From Rathayibacter caricis DSM 15933 (GTDB taxonomy: Bacteria > Actinomycetota > Actinomycetes > Actinomycetales > Microbacteriaceae): DNA of 64,000 nt. A program made the translations under genes and the position numbers. Shown piece after piece: positions 23,792-34,006 of the stretch (position 1 is its first letter; each line of letters starts with the position of its first letter). The notes beneath the pieces were generated by a model that worked only from the letters and a program-made list of their open reading frames with translations, made no database searches and was not told the origin of the DNA. The stretch covers positions 1,178,001 through 1,242,000 of the forward strand of contig NZ_PZPL01000001.1 in the NCBI RefSeq assembly GCF_003044275.1. The letters are read 5' to 3'.

Positions 23792-26034
23792 CCTCTCCCC
23801 GCACGACCGGCGTCGTGATGCGCACCGCCGGCGTCTCGCTCGTCGTCGACCTCAGCGACGACCGGCTCCCCGCCGTCCTGCACTGGGGCGCCGACACCGG
23901 CCCGCTCGACCTCGAGGCCTTTGAGGCCTTCGCCGCGGCGGGTCGGACGCCCGTCGGCCCGAACGACGTCGACGAGCCCGTCCGCGTCGCGCTCCTCCCC
24001 GAGCACTGGACGGGCTGGACGGGACGCCCGGGGCTCAGCGGCTCGCGCTCCGGCGCCGACTGGTCGCCGCGCTTCACGGTCGCCTCGATCTCGGTGACCG
24101 AGGGAGGGAGTGCCTCCACGCTCCCGCAGGACGCTCCGCTGGTCGTCGCCACCGGCGCCGCATCGCTGCGGGTCCGGGCCGTCGACGCCGTCGCGGGGCT
24201 CGCCGTCGAGATCGAGCTCGAGCTCGACGCGTCGGGAGTCGTCCGCACCCGCGCCGAGGTCACCAACCTCGGCGACGACGTCTACCAGCTCGACGAGCTG
24301 CTGCTGTGCCTGCCCGTGCCCGCGACGGCGAGCGAGATCCTCGACTTCGCCGGGCGCTGGGGCAAGGAGCGCGCGCCGCAGCGGCGCCCCGTGGGCATCG
24401 GCGCGCACCGCCGCGAGGGCCGCCACGGCCGCACCGGTGCCGACGCCGCGACCCTCCTCTCGGTCGGAGCGCCCGGCTTCGGCTTCGCCGACGGCGAGGT
24501 CTGGGGGCTGCACACCGGCTGGTCGGGCAACCACGTGCACCAGGTCGAGCGCGTCTCGACGGGCGTGCAGCTGCTCGGCGGAGGGGAGCTGCTGCTCCCC
24601 GGCGAGGTCCGCCTGGCCGCGGGCGAGAGCTACCGGAGCCCCTGGGTGCACGGCTCGTACGCCGTCGGACTCGACGCCGTCGCGCGCCGGTTCCACCGGA
24701 TGCTCCGCGCCCGGCCGGGTCACCCCTCCTCCGCCCGCCCCGTGACGCTCAACGTCTGGGAGGCGGTCTACTTCGACCACGACCTCGACGTGCTGACCGA
24801 GCTCGCCGAGCGCGCCGCCGCGCTGGGCATCGAGCGGTACGTGCTCGACGACGGCTGGTTCGGCAGCCGTCGCGACGACCGCTCGGGCCTGGGCGATTGG
24901 ACCGTCTCGGGCGACGTCTGGCCCGACGGGCTGCACCCGCTCGTCGACCGCGTCCGGGCGCTCGGGATGCAGTTCGGCCTCTGGTTCGAGCCCGAGATGG
25001 TGAACCCCGACTCCGATCTCGCCCGCGCGCACCCGGACTGGATCCTGTCCACCGGAGGCCGCCTGCCCGTCGAGTCCCGGACGCAGCAGGTGCTCGACCT
25101 GGCGAACCCCGACTGCTTCGCGCACCTCCGGGACGCGATCACGGCGATCCTCGACGAGTACGACATCGCGTACATCAAGTGGGACCACAACCGCGACCTC
25201 GTCGACGCGGGGCGCCCGCCCGGCGGGGAGGCGGGAGTGCACGAGCAGACCCTCGCCTTCTACCGCCTGGTCGACGAGATCCGCGAGCGCTTCCCCGACC
25301 TCGAGATCGAGTCGTGCTCCTCCGGCGGCGCGCGCGTGGACCTCGGCGTGCTCGAGCGGACCGACCGCGTCTGGGTCTCGGACAACATCGACCCGCTGGA
25401 CCGTCAGCAGATGAACCGCTGGACGACGCAGCTGATCCCGCCGGAGCTGATGGGCTCGCACATCGCCTCGGCCCTCTCGCACACCACCGGGCGCCGGCAC
25501 GACCTGTCCTTCCGCGCCGTCTCGGCCCTCTTCGGGCACCTGGGCGTCGAGTGGGATCTGCGCACGGCCACCGAGGAGGAGCTCGACGAGCTCGGCGCGT
25601 GGATCGCGTTCCACAAGGAGCAGCGCGCGCTCCTGCACGGCGGCGACCTCGTCCGCCTCGACCACCCCGACGCGACGCTCGCCGTGCACGGCGTCGTGGC
25701 GGCGGACCGCTCGGCGGCGGTCTACTCGCTCGTCTCGCTCGCCCGCTCCGAGGTGGTGTCGCCCGGCCGCGTCCGGCTGCCGGGTCTCGATCCCGACGCG
25801 TCCTACCGCGTCGAGCCGGTGGTCATCGGCGGCGTGGGGCGCGGCACGACTCCCGCCGAGTGGTGGGGGCTCCGAGCGGAGCCGTCGGCGGACGCTCACG
25901 CTGCGCCGTCATGGGTGCCGCGGGGCGAGCGGATCGGCACGGTCGTCTCGGGAGCGGCGCTCGCCTCCGCGGGGCTGATGGCGCCGCTGCTGCACCCCGA
26001 GCACGGGGTGGTCTACACGGCGACGCGGGTCTGA
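23788..26034 (+). CDS. alpha-galactosidase, GH36
   Basis: 748 residues, slightly longer than the usual 700-730. N-terminal beta-supersandwich to about residue 310, then the TIM barrel: NVWEAVYFDH (322-331), YVLDDGWFG (351-359), WFEPEMVNPDSDL, nucleophile in YIKWDHNRD (Asp 466), and acid/base in WVSDNIDPLDR (Asp 532) after CSSGGARVDLG. All catalytic elements are intact. It has no signal peptide, so it hydrolyses imported alpha-1,6-galactosides (melibiose, raffinose, galactinol-type) in the cytoplasm. It is translationally coupled to the LacI regulator and ends the operon before a strong hairpin terminator. Confidence 0.95.
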   Translation: MTSPRTTGVVMRTAGVSLVVDLSDDRLPAVLHWGADTGPLDLEAFEAFAAAGRTPVGPNDVDEPVRVALLPEHWTGWTGRPGLSGSRSGADWSPRFTVASISVTEGGSASTLPQDAPLVVATGAASLRVRAVDAVAGLAVEIELELDASGVVRTRAEVTNLGDDVYQLDELLLCLPVPATASEILDFAGRWGKERAPQRRPVGIGAHRREGRHGRTGADAATLLSVGAPGFGFADGEVWGLHTGWSGNHVHQVERVSTGVQLLGGGELLLPGEVRLAAGESYRSPWVHGSYAVGLDAVARRFHRMLRARPGHPSSARPVTLNVWEAVYFDHDLDVLTELAERAAALGIERYVLDDGWFGSRRDDRSGLGDWTVSGDVWPDGLHPLVDRVRALGMQFGLWFEPEMVNPDSDLARAHPDWILSTGGRLPVESRTQQVLDLANPDCFAHLRDAITAILDEYDIAYIKWDHNRDLVDAGRPPGGEAGVHEQTLAFYRLVDEIRERFPDLEIESCSSGGARVDLGVLERTDRVWVSDNIDPLDRQQMNRWTTQLIPPELMGSHIASALSHTTGRRHDLSFRAVSALFGHLGVEWDLRTATEEELDELGAWIAFHKEQRALLHGGDLVRLDHPDATLAVHGVVAADRSAAVYSLVSLARSEVVSPGRVRLPGLDPDASYRVEPVVIGGVGRGTTPAEWWGLRAEPSADAHAAPSWVPRGERIGTVVSGAALASAGLMAPLLHPEHGVVYTATRV

Positions 26035-26041
26035 TCGCGCG

Positions 26042-26075
26042 GCCGCCGCGACCGGCTCATTCCGATCGCGGCGGC
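26042..26075 (+). terminator. 14-bp stem hairpin terminator
   Basis: Arms GCCGCCGCGACCGG (26042-26055) and CCGATCGCGGCGGC (26062-26075) pair at 13 of 14 positions with the loop CTCATT. It begins seven bases after the alpha-galactosidase stop and separates it from the inositol operon. Confidence 0.75.
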
Positions 26076-26112
26076 TGCGGGTGACAGCGCGAGGGTTCTC
26101 CTGTATGTTCAT

Positions 26113-26124
26113 ATGTAAGTACAT
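26113..26124. promoter_or_regulatory. ATGT-AAGT-ACAT operator of the inositol operon
   Basis: An exact ATGT-N4-ACAT dyad, within the AT-rich stretch TGTATGTTCATATGTAAGTA, 58 bases upstream of iolC. It matches the boxes at 19204, 33941 and 40537 and is the probable binding site of the GntR regulator at 33100-33861. Confidence 0.7.
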
Positions 26125-26181
26125 GGCGGGCCGCAGAAGCACCGCGCCCACCCCCTCGACAAGGAAGTTGTACAGCGACGT

Positions 26182-27147
26182 ATGACCGAGCACACTCCCT
26201 TCGACCTGATCACCATCGGGCGCTCCGGCGTCGACATCTACCCGCTCCAGGACGGAGTGGGCCTCGAGGACGTCGAGACCTTCGGCAAGTACCTCGGCGG
26301 CAGCGCGGCGAACGTCACCGTGGCCGCCGCGAAGCACGGCCTGAAGTCCGCCATCATCACCCGCACCGGCGACGACCCCTTCGGCCGCTTCGTCTCGCGC
26401 GAGCTCGAGCGCCTGGGCGCCTCCGCCGAGTTCGTCCGCACCGTGTCGGGGCTGAACACCCCCGTCACCTTCTGCGAGATCTTCCCGCCGGACGACTTCC
26501 CGCTCTACTTCTACCGGGCGCCCAAGGCCCCCGACCTGGTCATCACCGTCAACGAGCTCGACCTCGACTCGATCGCCCGGGCCCGCATCTACTGGTCCAC
26601 GGTCACCGGCCTCTCGGAGGATCCCAGCCGCACCGCGCACCACACGGCCTGGGAGGCGCGCGGCCGCCGCCCGCTCACGATCCTCGACCTCGACTACCGG
26701 CCGATGTTCTGGAAGTCGCCCGAGATCGCCCGCCGCGAGGTGTCCCGCGCGCTCGAGCACGTGAGCGTCGCCGTCGGCAACCGCGAGGAGTGCGAGATCG
26801 CGGTCGGCGAGACCGACCCGCACCGCGCCGCCGATGCACTGCTCGACCGCGGCCTCGACCTCGCGATCGTCAAGCAGGGCCCGCGCGGCGTGCTCGCCAA
26901 GACGCGCGACGAGACCGTCGAGGTCGCTCCCTACGCGGTCGAGGTGGTCAACGGCCTCGGCGCCGGCGACGGCTTCGGCGGCGCCCTGTGCCACGGCCTC
27001 CTGCAGGACTGGTCGCTCGAGGAGGTGCTCCGCTTCGCCAACGTCGCCGGAGCGATCGTCGCCTCGCGGCGGGAGTGCTCGACCGCCATGCCCTCGACCG
27101 ACGAGGTCGCCGAGATCGTGAGGAGCATCGCCGATGTCGCTGCCTGA
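26182..27147 (+). CDS. iolC: 5-dehydro-2-deoxygluconokinase
   Basis: 321 residues of the PfkB/ribokinase family. N-terminal FDLITIGRSGVDIYPLQDG and GGSAANVTVAAAKHGL, and the C-terminal signature VNGLGAGDGFGGALCHGLL with the catalytic Asp of GAGD. In the inositol pathway IolC phosphorylates 2-deoxy-5-keto-D-gluconate. Assignment rests on the family signature plus IolA, IolB and IolD directly downstream. It is the first gene of the operon, and an ATGT-N4-ACAT box lies in its promoter region. The next gene starts 14 bases before its stop. Confidence 0.93.
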   Translation: MTEHTPFDLITIGRSGVDIYPLQDGVGLEDVETFGKYLGGSAANVTVAAAKHGLKSAIITRTGDDPFGRFVSRELERLGASAEFVRTVSGLNTPVTFCEIFPPDDFPLYFYRAPKAPDLVITVNELDLDSIARARIYWSTVTGLSEDPSRTAHHTAWEARGRRPLTILDLDYRPMFWKSPEIARREVSRALEHVSVAVGNREECEIAVGETDPHRAADALLDRGLDLAIVKQGPRGVLAKTRDETVEVAPYAVEVVNGLGAGDGFGGALCHGLLQDWSLEEVLRFANVAGAIVASRRECSTAMPSTDEVAEIVRSIADVAA

Positions 27148-28030
27148 GACCCTCGCCGCCCTCGATTTCGAGACGCTGCGCGAGATCCGCACCACCGCCC
27201 CCGAGACCGTGCTGCCCCGCGTGCGCGACCGCGTCCGCCGGCCGCTGCTCGCCGAGGACGGCCGCCTCTTCATCGTCGCCGCCGACCACCCGGCGCGCGG
27301 CGCCCTCGGCGTCCGCGACGACCCGACCGCCATGGCCGACCGCTACGGGCTGCTCGCCCGCCTCGTCACCGCCCTCGAGCGCCCGGGTGTGGACGGCGTG
27401 CTCGGCACGCCCGACATCATCGAGGACCTCGCCCTGCTGGGCGCCCTCGAGGGCAAGGTCGTCGTCGGATCGATGAACCGCGGCGGCCTCAAGGGCGCGC
27501 GCTTCGAGATGGACGACCGCTTCACCGGGTACGACGTGCCCGGCATCGTGGCGGCAGGGATCGACTTCGCGAAGCTGCTCCTCCGCGTGAACCTCGGCGA
27601 CTTCGCGACCGCGGCCACCATCGAGGCGTCGGCCCGCGCGGTCGACGCGGCGGCGGCGGCCCGCGTGCCGATCATGCTCGAGCCGTTCCTCAGCCGCTGG
27701 GCGAACGGCGCGGTGCAGAACGACCTCTCGGCGGAGGCGGTCATCACCTCGATCGCGATCACCGCCGGGCTCGGCAACACGTCCGCCTACTCCTGGCTCA
27801 AGCTGCCCGTCGTGCCCGAGATGGAGCGGGTGATGGCGTCGACGACGCTGCCCACCCTCCTGCTCGGCGGCGATCCCTCCGGCAGCCCCGACGAGACCTA
27901 CGCCTCGTGGGAGGCGGCGCTCGCGCTGCCCGGAGTCCGCGGGCTCGTCGTGGGCCGCACCCTGCTCTACCCGCCCGACGGCGACGTCGCGGGCGCGGTC
28001 GACACCGCCGCCGCGCTCGTGCACGGCTGA
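27134..28030 (+). CDS. class I aldolase-like (beta/alpha)8 protein of inositol clusters
   Basis: 298 residues. It resembles the Cgl0159-type (beta/alpha)8 proteins found in actinobacterial inositol clusters: RLFIVAADHPARGALGVRDD at the N-terminus, GVLGTPDIIEDLALLGAL, FAKLLLRVNLGD and WLKLPVVPEMERV. Lys residues in FAKLL and SWLKLP could form the Schiff base of a class I aldolase. No IolJ-type class II aldolase is visible here, so this protein is the best candidate for cleaving 2-deoxy-5-keto-gluconate 6-phosphate to dihydroxyacetone phosphate and malonate semialdehyde. That role is inferred. It overlaps iolC by 14 bases. Confidence 0.82.
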   Translation: MSLPETLAALDFETLREIRTTAPETVLPRVRDRVRRPLLAEDGRLFIVAADHPARGALGVRDDPTAMADRYGLLARLVTALERPGVDGVLGTPDIIEDLALLGALEGKVVVGSMNRGGLKGARFEMDDRFTGYDVPGIVAAGIDFAKLLLRVNLGDFATAATIEASARAVDAAAAARVPIMLEPFLSRWANGAVQNDLSAEAVITSIAITAGLGNTSAYSWLKLPVVPEMERVMASTTLPTLLLGGDPSGSPDETYASWEAALALPGVRGLVVGRTLLYPPDGDVAGAVDTAAALVHG

Positions 28031-28061
28031 CACCTCCCCTTTCGAGAAGAGAAGAAGGAAC

Positions 28062-29588
<1,527 letters not shown>

Positions 29589-29719
29589 GCCTCTCTCCTC
29601 GCTGCGCTCGTCGATCGGCCGCAGTCGGCAGGGCAGGAGGCAGGGTTCCGCAGAGCGTCCTGCGTCCGCGCACGACGATCCGCTGACACGCGGATCGCCG
29701 GTTGCGCTCGCTCACCTTC

Positions 29720-29880
29720 GCTGGTCGAGTAGCCGCGCAGCGGCGTATCGAGACCGCCGTCATCAGGAGGGTGGATCTCGATACGCCCGCTCCACGGGCT
29801 ACTCGATCAGCAAGGGGACGCCCGCCGCATCGGTCTCCTCTGCTGGTCGAGTAGCCGGCGAAGGCGGCGTATCGAGACCC
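29720..29880. repeat. family A palindromic repeats inside the inositol operon
   Basis: Forward arm CTGGTCGAGTAGCCGCG..CGGCGTATCGAGACC (29720-29754), inverted arm GGATCTCGATACGCCCG..CTACTCGATCAGC (about 29772-29811), forward arm CTGGTCGAGTAGCCGGC..CGTATCGAGACCC (29842-29880). They lie in the roughly 340-base gap between iolA and iolB, which otherwise holds no gene. Confidence 0.85.
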
Positions 29881-29929
29881 ACCACCTCCCGACTCCCACC
29901 CCCACCTCCTCCACGGAAGGCCCCCGCAC

Positions 29930-30826
29930 ATGACCACGCAGAACGACTGGGTGTTCCCCCGCGGCGCCCTCGCGCGCGACGGGTGGGAGTCCGTCGTCGA
30001 CGACTCCCGCGCGGGCTGGCAGCACACGGGCCTGCGCGTCGCCGACCTCGCCGCGGGGACCGTGCTCGAGCTCCCCGCCGACGGCGTGGAGCGCCTCGTG
30101 GTCCCGCTGTCCGGATCGTTCACGGTCCGGCACCAGAGCTCGGGTCCGTCGGAGACCACCCTGCTGGAGGGTCGGGTCTCGGTCTTCGACGGTCCGAGCG
30201 ACGTCCTCTACCTCTCGAGCCTCGCCTCCGCGACGCTCGAGGGGGAGGGGCGCGTCGCCGTCGCCGAGGCGCCCACCGCCGAGGTGCACCCCAGCCGCCA
30301 CATCACCCGCGACGAGGTGCCGATCGAGCTGCGCGGCGCCGGCCGCTCGAGCCGGCAGGTGCACAACTTCGGCACGCCGCAGGCCCTCGAGGCCGGGCGC
30401 TTCATCGTCTGCGAGGTGATCACTCCGGCCGAGAACTGGTCGAGCTACCCGCCGCACAAGCACGACGAGTCGATCCCGGGCCAGGAGTCGCGCCTCGAGG
30501 AGATCTACTACTTCGAGACCGCCGTCGCGAAGGGCCTCGACGCCCCCGCGCAGGCCGACCCGTTCGGCTTCCTCCGCACCTACTCCTCGCCGGCCGGCGA
30601 GATCGACGTGCTCGCCGAGGTCCGCACCGGCGACGTCGCCCTGCTGCCGTACGGCTGGCACGGCCCGTGCGTCGCGGCGCCGGGCTACGACCTCTACTAC
30701 CTCAACGTGATGGCGGGGCCGGATCCCGAGCGCGTCTGGAACATCTCGGACGACCCGGCCCACGGCTGGATCCGCGCGACGTGGGAGGGTCAGGACATCG
30801 ATCCGCGCCTCCCCTACGACCGCTGA
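29930..30826 (+). CDS. iolB: 5-deoxy-glucuronate isomerase
   Basis: 298 residues, KduI/IolB bicupin family. Motifs: RQVHNFG, WSSYPPHKHDE (metal-binding His residues), LEEIYYFE, and LLPYGWHGPCVAAPGYDLYYLNVMAG near the end with the second metal-site His. It isomerises 5-deoxy-glucuronate to 2-deoxy-5-keto-gluconate, feeding IolC. GGAAGGCC precedes the ATG. Length and motif order match the family. Confidence 0.95.
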   Translation: MTTQNDWVFPRGALARDGWESVVDDSRAGWQHTGLRVADLAAGTVLELPADGVERLVVPLSGSFTVRHQSSGPSETTLLEGRVSVFDGPSDVLYLSSLASATLEGEGRVAVAEAPTAEVHPSRHITRDEVPIELRGAGRSSRQVHNFGTPQALEAGRFIVCEVITPAENWSSYPPHKHDESIPGQESRLEEIYYFETAVAKGLDAPAQADPFGFLRTYSSPAGEIDVLAEVRTGDVALLPYGWHGPCVAAPGYDLYYLNVMAGPDPERVWNISDDPAHGWIRATWEGQDIDPRLPYDR

Positions 30827-30873
30827 CCCCCGGCACCGACACGACACCCCTCGACGAAGAAGGACGGCACGAC

Positions 30874-32751
30874 ATGAGCACCACCAGGCGGATGACGGTC
30901 GGCCAGGCGCTGATCGAGTTCCTGGCGAACCAGTGGACGGTCGACGGCGACCACCGCGAGCGCACCATCGCCGGCACGTTCGGCATCTTCGGGCACGGCA
31001 ACGTCGCCGGCATCGGGCAGGCGCTGCAGCAGCTCGAGGCCGAGCAGCCGGGACTGATGCCGTACCACCAGGCGCGCAACGAGCAGGCGATGGTGCACCA
31101 GGCGGTCGGCTACGCGCGCATGCGCCGGCGTCGCGCGACGTTCGCGAGCACCGCCTCCGTCGGTCCGGGCGCGGCGAACATGCTCACCGGAGCCGCGCTC
31201 GCCACCACGAACCGCCTGCCCGCGCTGCTGCTGCCGAGCGACACCTTCGCGACCCGCGTCGCGGATCCGGTGCTGCAGCAGATCGAGCTGCCGCACGACA
31301 CGAGCGTGCAGGTCACCGACGCGTTCCGCCCGCTGTCGCGCTTCTTCGACCGTGTCGACCGCCCCGAGAAGCTCTTCTCGATCGCCCTCGCGGCGATGCG
31401 CGTGCTGACCGACCCCGCCGAGACCGGCGCCGTGACCATCGCCCTCCCCGAGGACGTCCAGGCCGAGGCGCTCGAGGTGCCCGAGGAGTTCCTGGCGCCC
31501 CGTGAGTGGCACGTCCGCCGCCCGGTCCCCGAGCGCGGACCGCTGGCGCGCGCCGTCGAGGCGATCCGCTCGGCGAAGAAGCCGATCATCGTGGCGGGCG
31601 GCGGAGTGGTCTACTCCGGCGCCGAGGACGCCCTCCGCGCGCTCGTCGAGGCCACCGGCATCCCGGTCGGCACCTCGCAGGCCGGCGGCGGCTCCCTGCT
31701 CTGGGACCACCCGCAGTACCTCGGCGGCATCGGAGCGACCGGCACCACCGCCGCGAACCGGCTCGCGGCCGAGGCCGACGTGGTCATCGGAGTCGGCACC
31801 CGCTACTCCGATTTCACGACGGCGAGCCGCACCGCGTTCCAGAACCCCGACGTGACCTTCGTCAACATCAACGTCGCCTCCTTCGACGCCTACAAGCACG
31901 GCTCGCAGCTGCCCGTCATCGCCGACGCCCGCGAGGCTCTGGAGGCGCTGCTCGCCGCGCTCGAGGGCTGGAGTGTTCCGGAGGAGTGGTCGCGGAGGGC
32001 CGCCGAGGAGAAGTCGGCGTGGGACGCCGTGGTCGACCGCGCGTTCGAGCCCTCCGGCGGCGAGCTGCCCGGTCAGGCCGAGATCATCCACGCCGTGCAG
32101 TCGGCCTCCGACCCGCGCGACGTCGTGGTGCAGGCGGCGGGCTCGCTCCCGGGCGACCTGCACAAGCTGTGGCGGGTGCGCGACAGCCTCGGGTACCACG
32201 TCGAGTACGCCTTCTCGTGCATGGGCTACGAGATCGCGGGCGGACTGGGCGTGCGCCGCGCGGCTCCCGACCGCGACGCGATCGTGATGGTCGGCGACGG
32301 CTCCTACCTGATGCTGCACACCGAGCTCGTGACGGCGGTGGCCGAGGGGCTGAAGATCATCGTGGTCCTGCTGCAGAACCACGGCTACGCGTCGATCGGG
32401 CACCTGTCCGAGACCCTCGGAGGCGAGCGCTACGGCACGCGCTACCGCGACGGGAGCGGCGCGGTGCTGCCCGTCGACCTGGCCGCGAACGCGCGCAGCT
32501 ACGGTGTCGAGACGATCGAGATCGCCCGCGGACCCGAGGCGGTGGCCGACCTGGGCCGCGCGATCACGGCCGCGAAGGCGTCCGCGACGACCACGCTCAT
32601 CCACATCGAGAGCGACCCTCTGCAGTACGCGCCGAGCGGCGAGGGCTGGTGGGACGTTCCCGTCGCCGAGACCTCGACCCTGCCCGGCACCCAGCGCGCC
32701 CGCGAGGAGTACGTCGAGCACTCCGCCGCCCGCCGCCCCCTCCTCGGCTGA
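30874..32751 (+). CDS. iolD: 3D-(3,5/4)-trihydroxycyclohexane-1,2-dione hydrolase
   Basis: 625 residues, thiamine-diphosphate enzyme related to acetolactate synthase. N-terminal domain with HQARNEQAMVHQAVGYAR (Glu of the ThDP site), a middle domain GGGVVYSGAEDALRALV, and a C-terminal ThDP/Mg motif VMVGDGSYLMLHTE running to LLQNHGYASIG. It opens the ring of diketo-inositol. AAGGACGGCACGAC precedes ATG 30874. It closes the iolC-aldolase-iolA-iolB-iolD run and is followed by a family A cluster. Confidence 0.95.
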   Translation: MSTTRRMTVGQALIEFLANQWTVDGDHRERTIAGTFGIFGHGNVAGIGQALQQLEAEQPGLMPYHQARNEQAMVHQAVGYARMRRRRATFASTASVGPGAANMLTGAALATTNRLPALLLPSDTFATRVADPVLQQIELPHDTSVQVTDAFRPLSRFFDRVDRPEKLFSIALAAMRVLTDPAETGAVTIALPEDVQAEALEVPEEFLAPREWHVRRPVPERGPLARAVEAIRSAKKPIIVAGGGVVYSGAEDALRALVEATGIPVGTSQAGGGSLLWDHPQYLGGIGATGTTAANRLAAEADVVIGVGTRYSDFTTASRTAFQNPDVTFVNINVASFDAYKHGSQLPVIADAREALEALLAALEGWSVPEEWSRRAAEEKSAWDAVVDRAFEPSGGELPGQAEIIHAVQSASDPRDVVVQAAGSLPGDLHKLWRVRDSLGYHVEYAFSCMGYEIAGGLGVRRAAPDRDAIVMVGDGSYLMLHTELVTAVAEGLKIIVVLLQNHGYASIGHLSETLGGERYGTRYRDGSGAVLPVDLAANARSYGVETIEIARGPEAVADLGRAITAAKASATTTLIHIESDPLQYAPSGEGWWDVPVAETSTLPGTQRAREEYVEHSAARRPLLG

Positions 32752-32784
32752 CCGCGCCCCGAAGGGGTTCGGACCGCCCCCGCC

Positions 32785-33026
32785 TGCTGGTCGAGTAGCG
32801 CCGCAGGCGCGTATCGAGAACCGCGATGTCCTGGAGCTGGTGGATCTCGATACGCCCGCTGCGCGGGCTACTCGATCAGCGGGCAGGGGGTCGCGCCTCT
32901 GTTGCTGGTCGAGTAGCCCCGCAGGGGCGTATCGAGACCCGACGGTCCCAGCGGCTCGGTCTCTCGGTCGGGTCTTCTGGAGTGGGTGGATCTCGATACG
33001 CCCGCTGCGCGGGCTACTCGATCAGC
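32785..33026. repeat. family A palindromic repeat cluster (four arms)
   Basis: Alternating forward arms (TGGTCGAGTAGCGCC.. and TGGTCGAGTAGCCCCGC..) and inverted arms (GGATCTCGATACGCCCG..GGGCTACTCGATCAGCGGG, twice, nearly identical). The block fills most of the 348 bases between the converging iolD and GntR genes. No gene is seen here. Confidence 0.85.
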
Positions 33027-33099
33027 GGGCAGGGAGCCGCTGCCCTGAGGAGACGCCTCCTCTGAACCGCCTCCGGACGGATCGGCGGCAGACCCCAGG

Positions 33100-33861
33100 T
33101 CAGCGCTCGACGAGCGTGATCTCGAACGAGTACAGGTCCGGGCGGTAGCAGTGCTGGCCGTACTCGACCGCGCGGCCCGAGCTGTCGAACGCCGTGCGCC
33201 CCATGGTCAGCACGGCCGCGCCCTTGGGCAGGTCGAGCAGGCGGCTCTCGGAGGCGGTGGCCGAGCGCGCGCCGATCCGCTGCTTCGCGACGCGCATCGT
33301 GACTCCGCGGCCGCGCAGCAGCTGGTACAGCCCGTGGCGAGCGAGCGACTCCTCATCGAGGTCGACGAACGCCTCGGGCAGCACGTTGTCGAGGATCGCG
33401 AGCGGTACCCCATCGGCGGAGCGCACGCGCTTGAGGTGCAGGGTCGGGCTGCCGACCGCGACGCCGAGCGCCTCGGCGGTCTTCTCGTCGGCGCCCTCGA
33501 CGGAGGAGGAGAGGAGCGTCGTCTCGGGCTTCTGCCCCGTGCGCTCGAGGTCCTCGTAGAGGCTGGTCAGCTCGACGTTGCGGGTGACCCGGCCGTGGAC
33601 GACCTGGGTGCCGATGCCACGGCGGCGCACGAGCAGGCCCTTGTCGACCAGCTCCTGGATCGCGCGGCGGATGGTCGGGCGCGAGAGGCCGAGGCGGGCG
33701 CTGAGCGCGACCTCGTTCTCGAGGCGGGCGCCGGCCGGCAGCGTCTCGTCGAGGATCGCCTTCTCGAGCAGGTTCGACACCTGGTAGTAGAGCGGCACCG
33801 GACCGGAGCGGTCGAGCCCGAGGAAGAAGTCGGGGGGCAGCATCTGCTCGTCCTGAGGCAT
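33100..33861 (-). CDS. GntR-family regulator (HutC type), probable inositol-regulon repressor
   Basis: 253 residues. N-terminal winged HTH: VPLYYQVSNLLEKAILDETL, then LGLSRPTIRRAIQELVDKGL (about residues 20-70). C-terminal UTRA effector domain with ATASESRLLDLPKGAAVLTM, YGQHCYRPDLYSFEI. ATG 33861 follows GCGGAGACC; an upstream ATG (33891) has a poorer site and would bring the start close to the operator. It sits in the middle of the inositol locus, divergent from the transaldolase-like gene, with an ATGT-N4-ACAT box between them. It is inferred to control all such boxes in the window. Confidence 0.9.
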   Translation of the reverse strand: MPQDEQMLPPDFFLGLDRSGPVPLYYQVSNLLEKAILDETLPAGARLENEVALSARLGLSRPTIRRAIQELVDKGLLVRRRGIGTQVVHGRVTRNVELTSLYEDLERTGQKPETTLLSSSVEGADEKTAEALGVAVGSPTLHLKRVRSADGVPLAILDNVLPEAFVDLDEESLARHGLYQLLRGRGVTMRVAKQRIGARSATASESRLLDLPKGAAVLTMGRTAFDSSGRAVEYGQHCYRPDLYSFEITLVER

Positions 33862-33940
33862 GGTCTCCGCTCTCGCTCGTCGGCCCTTCATCCTGACATA
33901 TCGGCCGTTTGTCCGGTCGCAACTGCATGAGAAAGATAGT

Positions 33941-33952
33941 ATGTTAGGACAT
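33941..33952. promoter_or_regulatory. ATGT-TAGG-ACAT operator between GntR and transaldolase genes
   Basis: An exact dyad in the 145-base divergent region. The longer context TTAGGACATAAG is shared (as TAAGGACATAAG on the minus strand) with the box upstream of the iolE-like gene at 44808. A likely site for autoregulation. Confidence 0.7.
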
Positions 33953-34006
33953 AAGGACGAAGACGCCCCGCTCTGGTCCTCCTGCCACCGTCGAGAGAGA
34001 GCCTCC

